NCBI GenBank assembly: GCA_019358945.1
Contig: JAHHIE010000028.1
Location: forward strand, 22,592-86,591
Direction: 5' to 3'
DNA length: 64,000 bases
Source: Stenomitos rutilans HA7619-LM2
GTDB lineage: Bacteria > Cyanobacteriota > Cyanobacteriia > Leptolyngbyales > Leptolyngbyaceae
Numbering within the stretch: the first letter of the stretch is position 1; the number at the start of each line of letters is the position of its first letter. The position numbers and the translations under genes were made by a program. Below are positions 19,204-28,218 of the stretch, piece by piece. The notes under the pieces were generated by a model. It saw nothing but the letters and a program-made list of their open reading frames with translations, had not been told where the DNA came from and ran no database searches.

Positions 19204-20037
19204 TCAGTACTCCCTTTCCTCCATCACACCGACTAACGATTGCAGGTCAAAGTCGCGATCGCGCCCACTGAGACAAATACCAGAACTCACCACAGTCAGG
19301 TCATCTTTGGCGATCGCACTCGTGTGATGAATGCCATCCGATGTTGTCCAATCTACCGTCCAGTAATCCCCCCGAACCTGGAACTGATGCAGTTCGCCAC
19401 CGCCCAGCTTGAGCGCTTGACGTAATTGCTTTTCATCGCGGTGAGGTTGGGCAAATCCTTCTATCTGCTGAGTTGCTAATTCGTAGAGAGTTCGCATTTC
19501 TGGAGTCATCCCCTTAAATTGCAAGTTTTCAACGGAAATCAATTGCTTGAGATTGAATTGCAGAGTTTCGGCGGTCGTAGGGTCAGCACGGCGATCGACT
19601 TCCGCAAACCAGCAGGAGTTGCCATTCCAGCGAGCGAGGATTTGCTCAAAGGCAACGCCTTCTGTCACTAGATGCACAGGCAGAGGTTTCACGACCTTAA
19701 ACCGCTGCCGCATATCCGCTTCATTGACTGGATAGGCTAGCCAAGTTTGACGCTGTAAGCGGTAGGCCAAACGCAACCGAATGGTCGAAAACTGTTGCAA
19801 GTAAGTAGAAATCTGAGGTAACTCTGCCTCTTCAACCAGTGTTGCAGTTTGTTCATTCACAGGCTGAAAAATGCCCCACCCTTCAAACACTTGAGGTTGA
19901 GGAGTGAAGGTATAGACCATCCCTGCTACCCGTGTGTGAACTCGTCCACCTCTGACACAAGGTGCAAGAAATTGGGTCGATCGCAGTTGCGCTTCAGCAC
20001 TGGCAATCTGATTCAATAGCTTGTGGATATCAGTCAT
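19204..20037 (-). CDS. Unrecognised 277-aa protein upstream of thiF
   Basis: I recognise no domain. The ATG at 20037 has GGGGAGG 8 nt upstream; a GTG at 20046 is in frame. Notable conserved-looking blocks are 'FLAPCVRGGRVHTRVAGMVYTF' split across residues 24-45 and 'SGICLSGRDRDFDLQSLVG' near the C-terminus. No signal peptide or membrane segment. It lies 19 bp after the NADAR gene and 107 bp before thiF, so it belongs to the same operon. I recall similar proteins next to ThiF genes elsewhere, which suggests a conserved pair. Confidence 0.7.
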   Translation of the reverse strand: MTDIHKLLNQIASAEAQLRSTQFLAPCVRGGRVHTRVAGMVYTFTPQPQVFEGWGIFQPVNEQTATLVEEAELPQISTYLQQFSTIRLRLAYRLQRQTWLAYPVNEADMRQRFKVVKPLPVHLVTEGVAFEQILARWNGNSCWFAEVDRRADPTTAETLQFNLKQLISVENLQFKGMTPEMRTLYELATQQIEGFAQPHRDEKQLRQALKLGGGELHQFQVRGDYWTVDWTTSDGIHHTSAIAKDDLTVVSSGICLSGRDRDFDLQSLVGVMEEREY

Positions 20038-20056
20038 ACTAAGCACCTCCCCTCAC

Positions 20057-20509
20057 TCACATTGAGCAATTCTTGTTGCGTAAAGCCTCACGCACTTCCA
20101 TCAAGATTTGCCCCAGTTTGTTCTTGCCACTTCCGTCTTTGCCACAGCCCCAGTAATAGTCGATCGGAGAGTTTTCCACCAGCATTTCACTTCCAGTTGA
20201 AAGCAAAATTTCTCGGATATTCGCATGCGTGGTGAACTTTTGCATCACCGCTTTTTGCATCACCTCATCCTTCACCTGTTCCCAATCAGGACGGAGCGGA
20301 AGCGCGCGATTCCTGCCCATATTAGCGGCATCTTTGGGCGTTCTCATCTGTTGTACTTTCTCTAAATGAGGCGTACCCACAAACTTCTGTGCCTGAAAAT
20401 AATGTTCACTCGTTGCCCAATACAATTCATCTAACACAAAGCCATGCGCTGAGAAATTGGAGAAAAAACCGTAAGGCTCTTCGCGCTCTATATAAAAGTA
20501 AATGGTCAT
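20057..20509 (-). CDS. NADAR-family ADP-ribose glycosidase
   Basis: 150 residues with the family blocks 'GFFSNFSAHGF', 'YWATSEHYFQAQKF' and 'DYYWGCGKDGSGKNKLGQILMEVR'. NADAR proteins (YbiA/COG3236) cleave N-glycosidic bonds; members paired with DarT remove ADP-ribose from guanine bases. Here no DarT is nearby; instead the gene sits in an operon with KptA and ThiF, suggesting repair or removal of ADP-ribose marks on RNA or nucleotides (inference). Confidence 0.88.
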   Translation of the reverse strand: MTIYFYIEREEPYGFFSNFSAHGFVLDELYWATSEHYFQAQKFVGTPHLEKVQQMRTPKDAANMGRNRALPLRPDWEQVKDEVMQKAVMQKFTTHANIREILLSTGSEMLVENSPIDYYWGCGKDGSGKNKLGQILMEVREALRNKNCSM

Positions 20510-20564
20510 GGTTTCTCTCTTACAAAAAAAGGATGGTTTAGGAGAAAAGCTTGATGTAATTAAA

Positions 20565-21236
20565 TTAATGTGATGGTGGATATAGGGTTCTTCCTAATGT
20601 TTTCCAAGTCGGTGACTGATCAGGCTTCTCTTCGTAGATAATTTCTCTAGAGCCATCTCCAAACCCATAGGTACTATGAGTAAAATGAATCTCAAAGCGA
20701 TCGCTGTATTTAACTAGGCGTGTACTTCCAAAGGACAAGCCTTTATAATCTTCAGGTAAAGAGATTGCCTCAGTACAGATTGGTATCTGAGCGTTTAACG
20801 GACGTTTTTCTGAATGCTGAATCCTTTTGTTTAAGCACTTCATTACCCCTTTTAGTTTTTCTTCTTTTATTAATCCGACAATGTATTCTCTTTGTTTAAA
20901 GTACGCTCTAAAATTATCATCAAAACTGCTAATAGAAGCATTATGAGCATAACCGATTGCCAGAATGACAAGCCCTAGCGCAACAATAAAAATTTTGGCA
21001 AGCCGCTGCTTATTTCGTCTAATGGTTAATAGCAGTATGACAAGCAATAGATTTAATAGAGCTACTGGCAGAGCTAAAAACCATATAAAAATTTCTCCCG
21101 CCCCAAAAACAGGAACATATAACTTCCAAAATGGAAAAATTAAATTTGTTGTATAAAGGCTTAGGAAAACGCCAATACAAACAATCTCCCATCTAATAAA
21201 GCTCTTTGGCTGAACGGTTTGCTTAGTGTTAGCCAT
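20565..21236 (-). CDS. Hypothetical membrane protein in the kptA operon
   Basis: 223 residues. Three hydrophobic helices occupy about residues 15-100 (IVCIGVFLSLYTTNLIF, GEIFIWFLALPVALLNLLLVILLL, IFIVALGLVILAIGY), followed by a soluble 120-residue C-terminal domain. Base composition is more AT-rich than the flanking genes. Not recognised. It lies 21 bp after kptA and 55 bp before the NADAR gene, so probably cotranscribed. Confidence 0.65.
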   Translation of the reverse strand: MANTKQTVQPKSFIRWEIVCIGVFLSLYTTNLIFPFWKLYVPVFGAGEIFIWFLALPVALLNLLLVILLLTIRRNKQRLAKIFIVALGLVILAIGYAHNASISSFDDNFRAYFKQREYIVGLIKEEKLKGVMKCLNKRIQHSEKRPLNAQIPICTEAISLPEDYKGLSFGSTRLVKYSDRFEIHFTHSTYGFGDGSREIIYEEKPDQSPTWKTLGRTLYPPSH

Positions 21237-21257
21237 AAGTTCAGTTTCCTCATGAAG

Positions 21258-21806
21258 TTACTTTGTAATTCTCAGATAGCAGGACGGAACTTCATCCACA
21301 AGCCAAACACCATTGTCTGAACAGTAGAAAGTAAAGCCTGCTTGGTGCATCGCGGCGGCATCGATAGCAAAGATTACAGGACGACCATGCCGCATTCCAA
21401 CTTTTCGGGCCGTTTCCATCTCTCTAGACAAATGCACATGATGCCGTGACAGCTTGAGCAAACCCGATCGCAGAATTGCTGGCACAGATGGTTCACCTGT
21501 ACCGTGATACAGCACCTCTGGTGGCGTTTGTGGTTCTAGCTGCAAATCAACTTCGACGCTATGCCCTTGGTTGGCTCGAATGCGCGTTTTCAACTCATCA
21601 AAGGAGAAGCGTTGTTTATCGCTGGCGGCAACGACTTCTTCTAGCTCTGCACGCGTGAAGGAGAACTGATGCGCGGCACAAGCAGACAGCAACTCATCAA
21701 CGCCAACCCAGCCGCCAGTCGCCAGCGTGAGTCCGAGGCGTTCTGGTGTATGCCGCAGATGCCTACTCAAGTATTTACTAATTTTTACCAGGCGTATCTG
21801 TTCCAT
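21258..21806 (-). CDS. kptA: RNA 2'-phosphotransferase KptA/Tpt1
   Basis: 182 residues, full length. Motifs of the Tpt1 family are visible: SRHLRH (14-19), RANQGHS (77-83), YHGT (100-103) and RHHVHLS (121-127). The enzyme transfers an internal RNA 2'-phosphate to NAD+, the last step of fungal-type tRNA splicing, and related enzymes cap RNA ends by ADP-ribosylation. Bacterial roles are unsettled; RNA repair is the favoured idea. It heads a five-gene minus-strand run and its promoter shares an element with the tRNA array promoter. Confidence 0.95.
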   Translation of the reverse strand: MEQIRLVKISKYLSRHLRHTPERLGLTLATGGWVGVDELLSACAAHQFSFTRAELEEVVAASDKQRFSFDELKTRIRANQGHSVEVDLQLEPQTPPEVLYHGTGEPSVPAILRSGLLKLSRHHVHLSREMETARKVGMRHGRPVIFAIDAAAMHQAGFTFYCSDNGVWLVDEVPSCYLRITK

Positions 21807-21830
21807 TTATCAATACCTCATTCAGTAGGA

Positions 21831-21862
21831 GCATGTTACATAAATAATACATTATACTACAA
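21831..21862 (-). promoter_or_regulatory. kptA promoter element shared with the tRNA array
   Basis: Read on the minus strand, CTTGTAGTAT and TGTATTAT occur at the same spacing as in the tRNA array promoter (31457-31506); by eye about 26 of 32 positions match. A degenerate octamer follows 21 bp after TTGTAGTA. TATTAT is a candidate -10. Confidence 0.6.
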
Positions 21863-22000
21863 GTGATTTGATGATCTATAGTGCCCCGTTCTTTAAAGTG
21901 ACTTCAACTTGTATCTAAATTGGCAACCGCGAATCATTACTCAGTAGCAATCAATAGACTTGGAGATAACACAATATTGCTGGTTTTGGAGGAGATGATA

Positions 22001-22549
22001 ATGCGATCGCCCATGCTACTGAGTGTGCTAATTGGTCTTAGCAGTGCTTTAATCATTCCTGCTTTTCATGCCCCACTCTTAGCGGCTGAAGCTACTTCCT
22101 TGAGCCGACGAGTAGCTGTTCAACCTCAACAAGTGCGGCAACCTGTGATGCTGACACTGGAACGTACAGCCTGTTTTGGCTTTTGCCCGATGTATAAACT
22201 CACCGTTTACGGCAATGGCAAAGTGGTGTACGAGGGGAGGCGGTTTGTGAAGGTAACTGGCACTCGCACGATCACGATTAGCCAGTCGGCAGTGAAAAAG
22301 CTGATAGCAGAGTTTCAACGGCTTCAGTACTTTCAGTTGCAAGACAGCTATACGGGAGGACACACCGATGCACCGTCTACAATTACCTCGCTGATGATGG
22401 GTAAACGACAAAAAACCGTAAATCATTACCTTGCCTCACCCAATGCACCCAAAGAACTAACGGCATTGGAAAACAAAATTGATGCTGCGGTAAATTCTCA
22501 ACAATGGATCGGCACGGCCTCCGAACGTAATTCACAAGGAGTTAGGTAA
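22001..22549 (+). CDS. Secreted DUF6438-domain protein
   Basis: 182 residues. The start at 22001 has GGAGGAG 7 nt upstream; a longer open frame from 21920 lacks this. A signal peptide (SVLIGLSSALIIPAFHAPLLA) precedes a domain with 'TLERTACFGFCPMYKLTVYGNGKVVYEG', the hallmark of DUF6438. The two cysteines in CFGFC may form a disulfide. Function unknown. Divergent from kptA, from which it is separated by the shared promoter element. Confidence 0.75.
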   Translation: MRSPMLLSVLIGLSSALIIPAFHAPLLAAEATSLSRRVAVQPQQVRQPVMLTLERTACFGFCPMYKLTVYGNGKVVYEGRRFVKVTGTRTITISQSAVKKLIAEFQRLQYFQLQDSYTGGHTDAPSTITSLMMGKRQKTVNHYLASPNAPKELTALENKIDAAVNSQQWIGTASERNSQGVR

Positions 22550-22600
22550 TGATTGGATGAGCGATCGCTTCTCTTCTTGGTTGAAAGGACGATCGCTACC

Positions 22601-22833
22601 ATGACCAATGCTTTTGATCTGTTGCTTGTTGCGATCGAACCTGGAAAGCGAGGCGTAAACCCTGTATTCGTGGAATGCGAATCACAGTTTATGATGTATT
22701 GCCCTACTTTGTTTCGGGCATGACATATGAAGAAATTCTAGATGACTTTCCCTATCTCACGCAGGAGGATATTCTCGGTTGCTTGAGCTATGTGGCAGAC
22801 CGAGAACGCCAAACGCTGACAACTCAGGGATGA
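22601..22833 (+). pseudogene. DUF433 antitoxin-like gene with a -1 frameshift
   Basis: The first frame reads to EPGKRG. After losing one G the next frame continues KPCIRGMRITVYDVLPYF ... FPYLTQEDILGCLSYVADRER to a TGA. Joined, this is a typical DUF433 protein, usually an antitoxin beside a PIN or DUF5615 toxin. No toxin gene follows. Probably decayed, unless the indel is a sequencing error. Confidence 0.75.
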
Positions 22834-22846
22834 AACTACTGTTTGA

Positions 22847-23461
22847 TTACAGCGAATTCTCTACGAAACCTCTCATGTCTTTATACAATTCAAGTGCATG
22901 ATCAATAGTTAAAAAAGATGCATCAATAGGTTTGCCGTTCATACAGAGGGTGAAACTTCTTCCCTTCCAAGAAACAGGTAAAAGTTTTTTGTCAAAATCT
23001 CTATACTCAATTAAGAAGTTATGAGACAAACAGTTGCGTACGAATCGAGCAAAATGATACCAATCCTGTTTCCTGAAAAGAGGTAGCTGATTTGAATTAG
23101 TGCAGTATTCTTTAATAACTTCAAAAGATTCTTTAAGAAGAGACCTCAGCAACATCTTAAAGAATTCCTGTTGTATTTCTTGTATTCGCTCCTTATTGGC
23201 AATCTTTATGTAATTTGCAGCTACACTTAATGGAAAAGATGAAAATTTTATTGGAAACTGATTACTGTGAAATTGACTACGGACTTGAGAAACATCATTT
23301 ACGAACGAAAAAGATGTCTCTGTTATGATGCATACAAGTTTCTCCATAACTGAATGGCTCTCCTCTTGAACCAACAGTCCAAGGGCTGCAATACCCAGCA
23401 TAAAATTGTTTTGAGCATTGTTCAATTGTGATAACAGTTCTTGCTTATTCACTTTATTCAT
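22847..23461 (-). CDS. Hypothetical protein with a HEPN-type RNxxxH motif
   Basis: 204 residues, largely helical, AT-richer than the chromosome genes. 'FARFVRNCLSHNFLIEY' contains R-N-C-L-S-H, fitting the R-X4-H catalytic motif of HEPN RNases, preceded by a long helical region. HEPN proteins are frequent in toxin-antitoxin and defence systems. Its neighbours are remains of toxin-antitoxin genes. The function is inferred from the motif only. Confidence 0.6.
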   Translation of the reverse strand: MNKVNKQELLSQLNNAQNNFMLGIAALGLLVQEESHSVMEKLVCIITETSFSFVNDVSQVRSQFHSNQFPIKFSSFPLSVAANYIKIANKERIQEIQQEFFKMLLRSLLKESFEVIKEYCTNSNQLPLFRKQDWYHFARFVRNCLSHNFLIEYRDFDKKLLPVSWKGRSFTLCMNGKPIDASFLTIDHALELYKDMRGFVENSL

Positions 23462-23500
23462 GATCTCTCGATTTTATGTAGGCTCTTTAGCTCAGAGAAG

Positions 23501-23809
23501 CTAATTCGCTAATTCATTGTTAGTATCATCTTGGTCAAGCTCAAGTCTCCTACATATTTCATCTATCGCTTGCGGTTGTATTTCACCTGCCTTCGATCGC
23601 TCTAGCGCTGTGGTTAAACGAGCTGCATTGGCAGGCGATTGCAATAGATAAAGTGTTTCCAGCAAACTCGACAACTCAGCTTCAGAAACTAAGGCAACAT
23701 TTTTACCATTAGGACGAGTGATGATGACTGCTTCACCTGTTTTAACAACGCGATCGCACAGTTGATCAAGATTCACTTGAGCATCAACATAAGGAATTTG
23801 AGTTGACAT
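23501..23809 (-). CDS. YefM/Phd-type antitoxin
   Basis: 102 residues. The N-terminus 'VDAQVNLDQLCDRVVKTGEAVIITRPNGKNVALVSEAELSSL' is the Phd/YefM DNA-binding fold, longer than usual with a 45-residue C-terminal toxin-binding tail. It follows the yoeB remnant by 21 bp on the same strand, so the toxin gene comes first, the reverse of the usual order. The antitoxin appears intact. Confidence 0.85.
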   Translation of the reverse strand: MSTQIPYVDAQVNLDQLCDRVVKTGEAVIITRPNGKNVALVSEAELSSLLETLYLLQSPANAARLTTALERSKAGEIQPQAIDEICRRLELDQDDTNNELAN

Positions 23810-23830
23810 TTTCTAAACCTCTCAATCGTC

Positions 23831-24118
23831 TTACTCGTAATGATAGCGTGCTTGCAAAAAATCAATTTGGCGATCGCTGACCTTGTAAACAATCCGGTGT
23901 TCTTTGTTCAGACGACGTGACCAGCATCCAGCCAGGTCATACTTCAAAAGTTCTGGCTTGCCAGTTCCATCAAAGGGATCTTGCAGAATTTCTTTGACCA
24001 GCTTGATAGCGCGGAGTGCCATTTTCCGATCCGTTTCAACTCAATATTCCAGATCCTCAATAAATTCAGGCTGAAACACAGCCTCACGATTCTGTTTCTG
24101 CTCACCCTCAGCACCCAT
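23831..24118 (-). pseudogene. yoeB: yoeB-type toxin gene with a nonsense codon
   Basis: The frame from ATG at 24118 reads FQPEFIEDLEY, then TGA (24042-24044), then VETDRKMALRAIKLVKEILQDPF ... RRLNKEHRIVYKVSDRQIDFLQARYHYE. The family has Trp at the stop position, so a single TGG-to-TGA change inactivated it. The C-terminal part keeps the YoeB catalytic region (RLNKEHRIVY, RYHY). Internal restart at 24022 would give only 63 residues. Confidence 0.8.
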
Positions 24119-24208
24119 ACATTCAAGCTGTTTTGGGATTTATCCTAACCCAGCTTTGTTGAGGAAGAAAAAGGTGCGATCAGTATTACCCTCACGCACC
24201 TTTTTCCT

Positions 24209-25690
<1,482 letters not shown>

Positions 25691-25772
25691 TTAGAAATCA
25701 ATTCGAAACTCAAAATTCATCATTCAAAACTCTGAAAAGGAGGCAGATGTTGCATGCAACGGTGAAGCGTCA

Positions 25773-25912
25773 CCGCGCAAGTTACAGAAGCTTGGCTGAA
25801 GGCGTTATTCCTCCAGTTTTGCCTGCGATCGGTCTCAGGCTTGCAGCGTATCCCTCCAGATACGCACCGTGGTTTGGTGGAGAGTGTGTAAGCTTCTGCG
25901 ATCGGGGCGCGG
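25773..25912 (-). ncRNA. Y-like RNA A, just upstream of ro60
   Basis: Closing stem CCGCGC/GCGCGG, internal loop CCCGATC opposite AACTT, second stem GCAGAAGCT/AGCTTCTGT, then TACACAC. The same plan occurs in four other RNAs here with compensatory changes. The internal part is not tRNA-like: it holds a perfect GCGTATC/GATACGC hairpin and a GCCTG/CAGGC hairpin. Its position 130 bp upstream of ro60 matches Y RNA genes of other bacteria. Ends are inferred from the stem. Confidence 0.75.
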
Positions 25913-25938
25913 CAACAACTGCCAGTAGTTGAAAAGGT

Positions 25939-26063
25939 CACTCCGTGCAAGTTAAAAAAGCTGTTGTTCATATGTAGGATTTGAACCTACGTCACCTTTC
26001 TTATGAGGAAAGCGCTCTACCACTGAGCTAGTATGTAAGCTTTTTCGGTTGGGGCACGAAGTG
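25939..26063 (-). ncRNA. Y-like RNA B with a tRNA body in place of the loop
   Basis: Ten-pair closing stem (CACTTCGTGC/GCACGGAGTG), loop CCCAACC/AACTT, stem GAAAAAGCT/AGCTTTTTT, TACATAC. Inside is a canonical D-arm (GCTC/GAGC with GG in the loop), an anticodon arm with loop CTCATAA (CAU) and a T-arm GTAGG/CCTAC with TTCAAAT. The acceptor stem is reduced to CATA/TATG and fused to the Ro stem. It begins 4 bp after the stop of the 243-aa gene. Confidence 0.8.
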
Positions 26064-26067
26064 GAGA

Positions 26068-26863
<796 letters not shown>

Positions 26864-26926
26864 TAAGATCACCTCCGTGTGTGATTGAGTTGTATTGATA
26901 AACCAATATGATTTGACGAGTCAGAG

Positions 26927-27066
26927 TTCCACACAAGTTAGAAAAGCTGTTCACTACATTCAGATGCTCTGCTAATTGAGCTATTACCCCAATTGGAGTG
27001 AGCAGGATTTGCACCTACAACCTTCTGATCCCTAAGTATGTAAGCTTTTCTGGTTAGGGTGCGGAA
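26927..27066 (-). ncRNA. Y-like RNA C carrying a circularly permuted tRNA
   Basis: Closing stem TTCCGCAC/GTGTGGAA, loop CCTAACC/AACTT, stem AGAAAAGCT/AGCTTTTCT, then TACAT/ATGTA. The interior runs anticodon 3' strand TCAGA, variable AGGTT, T-arm GTAGG/CCTGC (loop TGCAAAT), acceptor 3' strand TCACTCC, loop AATT, acceptor 5' strand GGGGTAA, D-arm GCTC/GAGC, anticodon 5' strand TCTGA. So a tRNA is opened in the anticodon loop and closed at its acceptor. Six of seven acceptor pairs form. It starts 8 bp after the stop of the 66-aa gene. Confidence 0.8.
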
Positions 27067-27074
27067 AGCACAAT

Positions 27075-27293
<219 letters not shown>

Positions 27294-27298
27294 TTAAT

Positions 27299-27399
27299 AA
27301 AAAATTTGGTGGACCTAAAAAGGTAATGATGTGCGGCGTTAGCCGCCATCGTTAACAGCTCCAAAATCATTACGATTTGAGCACTACCCAAAATTTCAG
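27299..27399 (-). other. Structured leader between tRNA-Ser and the 66-aa gene
   Basis: A perfect 8-bp stem GTAATGAT/ATCATTAC (27323-27373) encloses a GCGGC/GCCGC hairpin with a four-base loop; an outer 9-position helix AAATTTTGG/CCAAATTTT has one mismatch. It could be a processed spacer, an ncRNA or a translation control element. Not recognised. Confidence 0.4.
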
Positions 27400-27482
27400 A
27401 GGAAGGTGGAGGGATCGAACCCCTGAGTGTAACCTCACCCTGGTTTTCAAGACCAGTTGCCGTCCATTCAGCGGCACCTTCC
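27400..27482 (-). tRNA. trnS-UGA: tRNA-Ser (UGA)
   Basis: Anticodon loop CTTGAAA on stem CTGGT/ACCAG; acceptor GGAAGGT/ACCTTCC. Class II with variable arm GTGAG/CACTC. Discriminator T, no encoded CCA. Confidence 0.88.
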
Positions 27483-27567
27483 ATCAGAGAGTTTTGAGTT
27501 GAAAATTTTGAATTTTGAGTTAAAACCGATGCTGAAAACTCAAAACTTAAAACTCAAAACTAATTGG

Positions 27568-27641
27568 AGTGACCGACGAGAGTCGAACTCGCTAACACTG
27601 GTGTCACAGACCAGCCCCTCCACCATTTCGGGTTCAGTCAC
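27568..27641 (-). tRNA. trnH-GUG: tRNA-His (GUG)
   Basis: Anticodon loop CTGTGAC on CTGGT/ACCAG; acceptor GTGACTG/CGGTCAC; T-arm GCGAG/CTCGT. The D-arm is atypical (ACCC...GGGG). Discriminator T where bacterial tRNA-His normally has C; CCA encoded. Confidence 0.75.
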
Positions 27642-27643
27642 AG

Positions 27644-27809
27644 TGGATCTGACCGGAATCGAACCGATCTCCTCCCGATGAGAATTGCACTCATCCCTCG
27701 TACAAGTTCACAAAGCAGTTTTTGGCTTCTTAACAGGAAGTTAGTATGTAAGCTTTGCAGGTTAGGGCACAAGGTAATTTGGGCGCTCTGCCACTAGAGC
27801 TACAGACCC
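27644..27809 (-). tRNA. tRNA-like gene interrupted by Y-like RNA D
   Basis: The 5' part (27775-27809) supplies acceptor GGGTCTG and D-arm GCTC/GAGC; the 3' part (27644-27695) supplies anticodon-like hairpin GATGAG/CTCATC (loop TGCAATT), T-arm ATCGG/CCGGT and acceptor CAGATCC. The two acceptor halves pair at all seven positions (one G-U). Between them sits a complete 79-nt Y-like domain. The anticodon stem is reduced to CCC/GGG. Discriminator A, no encoded CCA. The amino acid cannot be assigned; the loop would read CAA but lacks U33. Confidence 0.72.
27696..27774 (-). ncRNA. Y-like RNA D, inserted in a tRNA anticodon arm
   Basis: Closing stem CCTTGTGC/GTACGAGG, loop CCTAACC/AACTT, stem TGCAAAGC/GCTTTGTG, then TTACATAC. 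The remaining loop keeps only an anticodon-arm-like hairpin CTTC/GAAG with loop CTGTTAA. It is the smallest of the five and lies wholly within the tRNA-like gene 27644-27809. Confidence 0.72.
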
Positions 27810-27817
27810 AGGTTTGG

Positions 27818-27891
27818 TGGATTCTGGTCGGAGTTGAACCGACATCTTTCTGCTTGCAAGGCAGACGCTTTCCCAGTTAAGCTACAGACCC
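27818..27891 (-). tRNA. trnA-UGC: tRNA-Ala (UGC)
   Basis: Anticodon loop CTTGCAA on TCTGC/GCAGA. The 3' acceptor strand CAGAATCC has one extra A. Allowing it as a bulge restores G3-U70, A73 and an encoded CCA (27815-27817), the alanine identity set. Confidence 0.85.
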
Positions 27892-27907
27892 AAGTTTGGT
27901 AATTTGG

Positions 27908-27981
27908 CAGGAGTGGTAGGAGTCGAACCTACATCGCTCGATTTAGAAGATCGATACCCTATTCCCTTAGGCGACACTCCC
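27908..27981 (-). tRNA. trnR-UCU: tRNA-Arg (UCU)
   Basis: Anticodon loop CTTCTAA on TCGAT/ATCGA; acceptor GGGAGTG/CACTCCT; T-arm GTAGG/CCTAC. Discriminator G, CCA encoded. Confidence 0.9.
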
Positions 27982-28062
27982 ATGAGTGAAGGGATGAATT
28001 AGGAGGATGAGGGATGAAAATGTGCATTTTATCCTTCATCCTTTATCCCTCATCCTTTCCAG

Positions 28063-28134
28063 TAGTCCCGGTAGGATTTGAACCTACAACCCTCTGTTTG
28101 TAAGACAGATGCTCCACCATTGAGCTACAGGACT
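28063..28134 (-). tRNA. trnV-UAC: tRNA-Val (UAC)
   Basis: Anticodon loop CTTACAA on TCTGT/ACAGA; acceptor AGTCCTG/CGGGACT; standard D-arm. Discriminator A, no CCA. Confidence 0.92.
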
Positions 28135-28139
28135 ACGAG

Positions 28140-28211
28140 AGCGATCGATGGGACTCGAACCCATGCGCTGAGTGTGGCGCACTCAGATGCTCGCCGCTAC
28201 ATCACGATCGC
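28140..28211 (-). tRNA. trnG-GCC: tRNA-Gly-like (GCC), lacks U33
   Basis: Acceptor GCGATCG/CGATCGC is perfect, T-arm ATGGG/CCCAT. The loop on TGAGT/ACTCA is GCGCCAC, giving anticodon GCC but C instead of the near-universal U33. D-arm is irregular. Discriminator T, no CCA. Function doubtful. Confidence 0.7.
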
Positions 28212-28218
28212 GTTTTGG

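Noticed and set aside
27696..27774. Reading the insert in the tRNA at 27644-27809 as a group I or bulge-helix-bulge intron
   Set aside because: It lacks group I core elements and instead shows all conserved parts of the other Y-like RNAs; archaeal-type introns are not expected in bacteria.
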